Below are positions 62,229-64,000 of a stretch of 64,000 nucleotides of DNA, piece by piece. Each line of letters begins with the position of its first letter. Position 1 is the stretch's first letter. The DNA is taken from the NCBI RefSeq assembly GCF_003634825.1, contig NZ_RBXD01000001.1, positions 766,501 through 830,500 on the forward strand, given 5' to 3'. Origin of the DNA: Flavobacterium sp. 123. GTDB lineage: Bacteria; Bacteroidota; Bacteroidia; Flavobacteriales; Flavobacteriaceae. A model generated the notes under the pieces. The model saw only the letters and a list, made by a program, of their open reading frames with translations, was not told the DNA's origin and did not search any database. The translations under genes and the position numbers were made by a program.

Positions 62229-64000
62229 ATGAGGAAAATATTTTTTATAGGAATCCTTTTATTTTCGTTTTTTGGCTACAGCCAAAAAAAAGTACTACAA
62301 ACCAAATTTATCACTGAAGGCAACATAATCATCGACGGAAAAATAGATGAAAAAATATGGGAAACTGTTCCCGAAGCTACAAATTTCATCATGTTTGATC
62401 CTGATAATGGAAAACCAATCCCAGAGGAAAAGAAAACAGATGTAAAAGTTTTATATGACAACGATGCCATCTATATTGCTGCTTTCCTATACGACAATGA
62501 ACCCAATAAAATTTTAAAAGAAATCACAAAACGAGATGAATTTGGAACTTCGGATGTTTTTGGAGTATTTATAAATGGTTTTAATGACGGCCAACAAGAT
62601 TTTGATTTTTTTGTAAATGCTGCTGATGGCCAATCTGACTGTATATCAACAAATACAAATGGAGAAGACTATTCTTGGGATGCAGTTTGGAAAAGCAAAG
62701 CTGTAATAACAGACAAAGGTTGGACTGTAGAAATGAGAATTCCTTATGCTGCATTACGTTTTTCTGGAGAAAAAAAGCAAACTTGGGGACTAAATTTTTT
62801 CAGAGAAATTAAACGAGACCGACAAGTATATACATGGAATAGACTGGATACAAAAATTGGAACTTTCACGCAACAATCTGGAAATCTTGAAGGAATTGAA
62901 AATATAAAAACACCTACTCGATTGTTTCTTTTGCCTTATTCGTCATTTTATTTAAATGCTAATTCAAAACAAAAATCATACGGAACCCTCAAAGGTGGTT
63001 TAGATGTTAAGTACGGAATTAATGACGCTTTTACGCTTGATGCAATATTAATTCCTGATTTTGGGCAGACAAAATACGATGAAAAAATATTGAATTTAGG
63101 TCCATTCGAACAACAATTTAATGAAAACAGACCTTTTTTTACCGAAGGAACTGATCTGTTCAGCAAAGGAAATCTTCTTTATTCTAGAAGAATTGGTGGA
63201 AGTCCGTCAAAATTTCCAACCCTTGCAACTAATGAAGAAATAAGTAGCAGCCCAGCAAATGTAAATCTTATCAATGCCTTGAAAGTTTCTGGCAGAACCA
63301 AAGATGGATTAGGAATTGGAATTTTAAATGCCGTTACTGAAAAAACTGCCGCGACCATATTAAATACGGATACCCAAGAAACTAGAAGAGAAATCATTGA
63401 GCCTTTATCTAATTATAATGTTTTAGTATTGGATCAACGCTTCCGCAAAAATTCATCGGTTTCTTTTGTAAATACAAATGTTACTCGTAACGGAGATTTT
63501 AGAGATGCGAATGTTTCTGCATTAGTCTGGGATTTGAACACAAAGAAAAATACCTATAATTTAGCTGGAGATTTTAAATACAGCTACGTAAATGAGCTCG
63601 AAGACAAAAAAGGAATTGCTACAACATTAAACTTTTCTGAAACATCAGGAAAATATAGATACAGCTTTGGCGGTGACTTGTTTACTAAAAACTATGACAA
63701 TAATGACTTAGGAATCAATTTTGAAACCAACTATTACAGCATTTATGGCAATGCTAATTATAGAATTCTGAATCCTACAAAATACTTTAATAGCTTTAGA
63801 TTGAATTACAATAATTTTGTTCAATTCAATAAAGAAACAGGCAAAATTCAAGGGAACAATTTCAATGTTAATGTCAATTTAAATACTAAAAAAAATCTTT
63901 TTTTTGGAATAGGAATCAACTTAGATCCATTTGAAAAATACGATTATTATGAACCTAGAACAGAAGGCAAATATGTAATTTCACCTAAACGATTTGGCAG
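62229..64000 (+). CDS. DUF5916 domain protein, paralogue (partial, runs off window end)
   Basis: The frame starts at ATG 62229 and is open to the window end, giving at least 590 residues. It has a signal peptide (MRKIFFIGILLFSFFGYSQKK). The same CBM9-like plus barrel layout as the previous gene follows, with IIIDGKIDEKIWETVPEATNF, DAIYIAAFLYDNEPNKI, FTLDAILIPDFGQTKYD and ENRPFFTEGTDLFSKG. Long stretches are almost identical to the upstream protein, so the pair is a tandem duplication. A small TTTTGTAACAAAA palindrome lies at 62151-62163 in the gap before it. Confidence 0.88.
   Translation, partial: MRKIFFIGILLFSFFGYSQKKVLQTKFITEGNIIIDGKIDEKIWETVPEATNFIMFDPDNGKPIPEEKKTDVKVLYDNDAIYIAAFLYDNEPNKILKEITKRDEFGTSDVFGVFINGFNDGQQDFDFFVNAADGQSDCISTNTNGEDYSWDAVWKSKAVITDKGWTVEMRIPYAALRFSGEKKQTWGLNFFREIKRDRQVYTWNRLDTKIGTFTQQSGNLEGIENIKTPTRLFLLPYSSFYLNANSKQKSYGTLKGGLDVKYGINDAFTLDAILIPDFGQTKYDEKILNLGPFEQQFNENRPFFTEGTDLFSKGNLLYSRRIGGSPSKFPTLATNEEISSSPANVNLINALKVSGRTKDGLGIGILNAVTEKTAATILNTDTQETRREIIEPLSNYNVLVLDQRFRKNSSVSFVNTNVTRNGDFRDANVSALVWDLNTKKNTYNLAGDFKYSYVNELEDKKGIATTLNFSETSGKYRYSFGGDLFTKNYDNNDLGINFETNYYSIYGNANYRILNPTKYFNSFRLNYNNFVQFNKETGKIQGNNFNVNVNLNTKKNLFFGIGINLDPFEKYDYYEPRTEGKYVISPKRFG

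Overview
The window is a low-GC, gene-dense piece of a Bacteroidota chromosome, almost certainly a Flavobacterium or close relative (Flavobacteriaceae). The reasons are: gliding genes gldB and gldC beside nadE, an XrtF exosortase pair, a short (287 aa) primary sigma factor, many TAnnTTTG-type -7 promoter elements with no Shine-Dalgarno sequences, DUF5916 and HYC_CC_PP family proteins, and a DnaG primase without zinc ligands. Most of the window is core chromosome. I see no insertion sequence, prophage, CRISPR array or plasmid gene.

Layout. 1-6.2 kb: a partial TonB-dependent receptor with a small cysteine-rich HYC_CC_PP protein, a beta-CASP metallo-hydrolase paired with an ATP-cone/PD-(D/E)XK nuclease-like protein, and the XrtF exosortase module with a divergent GAF (free Met sulfoxide reductase-like) gene. 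6.4-12.3 kb: rpsO, pnp, the primary sigma gene, a repeat-rich non-coding stretch, rpe, a CBS protein, tRNA-Arg and yqeY. 12.6-28.4 kb: a complete minus-strand division and cell-wall cluster, transcribed in the order mraZ-rsmH-ftsL-ftsI-murE-mraY-murD-ftsW-murG-murC-ftsQ-ftsA-ftsZ, preceded by three 10-bp-phased GTGGTA repeats that look like the MraZ operator. 28.8-35.2 kb: an alpha/beta hydrolase, ysxC/engB, gldC-gldB, nadE, a NarL-type regulator and dnaG.

35.4-44.7 kb is the most accessory-looking part. It is a two-component signalling island with two related sensor kinase plus receiver modules (a six-PAS kinase with a lone receiver, and a two-PAS kinase with a receiver-kinase fusion). Between them lie an AraC-type response regulator, a small membrane protein, a long unexplained inverted repeat and an unannotated 49-residue membrane protein. 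That small protein shares a PSxxxWDRLDxxL motif with the anti-sigma-like protein encoded 6 kb away. 44.7-47.0 kb is a sigma / anti-sigma-like / beta-barrel operon.

47.2-64 kb holds housekeeping and envelope genes: a polyprenyl synthase, rlmN, a YceI-porin pair, an O-methyltransferase, a tatA-PAP2 pair, an M1 peptidase with DUF6702 and carboxypeptidase-regulatory-like neighbours, pepE, two identical tRNA-Gly genes, a GNAT acetyltransferase, an L,D-transpeptidase-like protein, and two tandem DUF5916 paralogues, the second cut by the window end.

All family assignments come from motif and sequence recognition without database searches. Promoter calls rest on matches to the published Bacteroidota consensus TTG-N17-23-TAnnTTTG.
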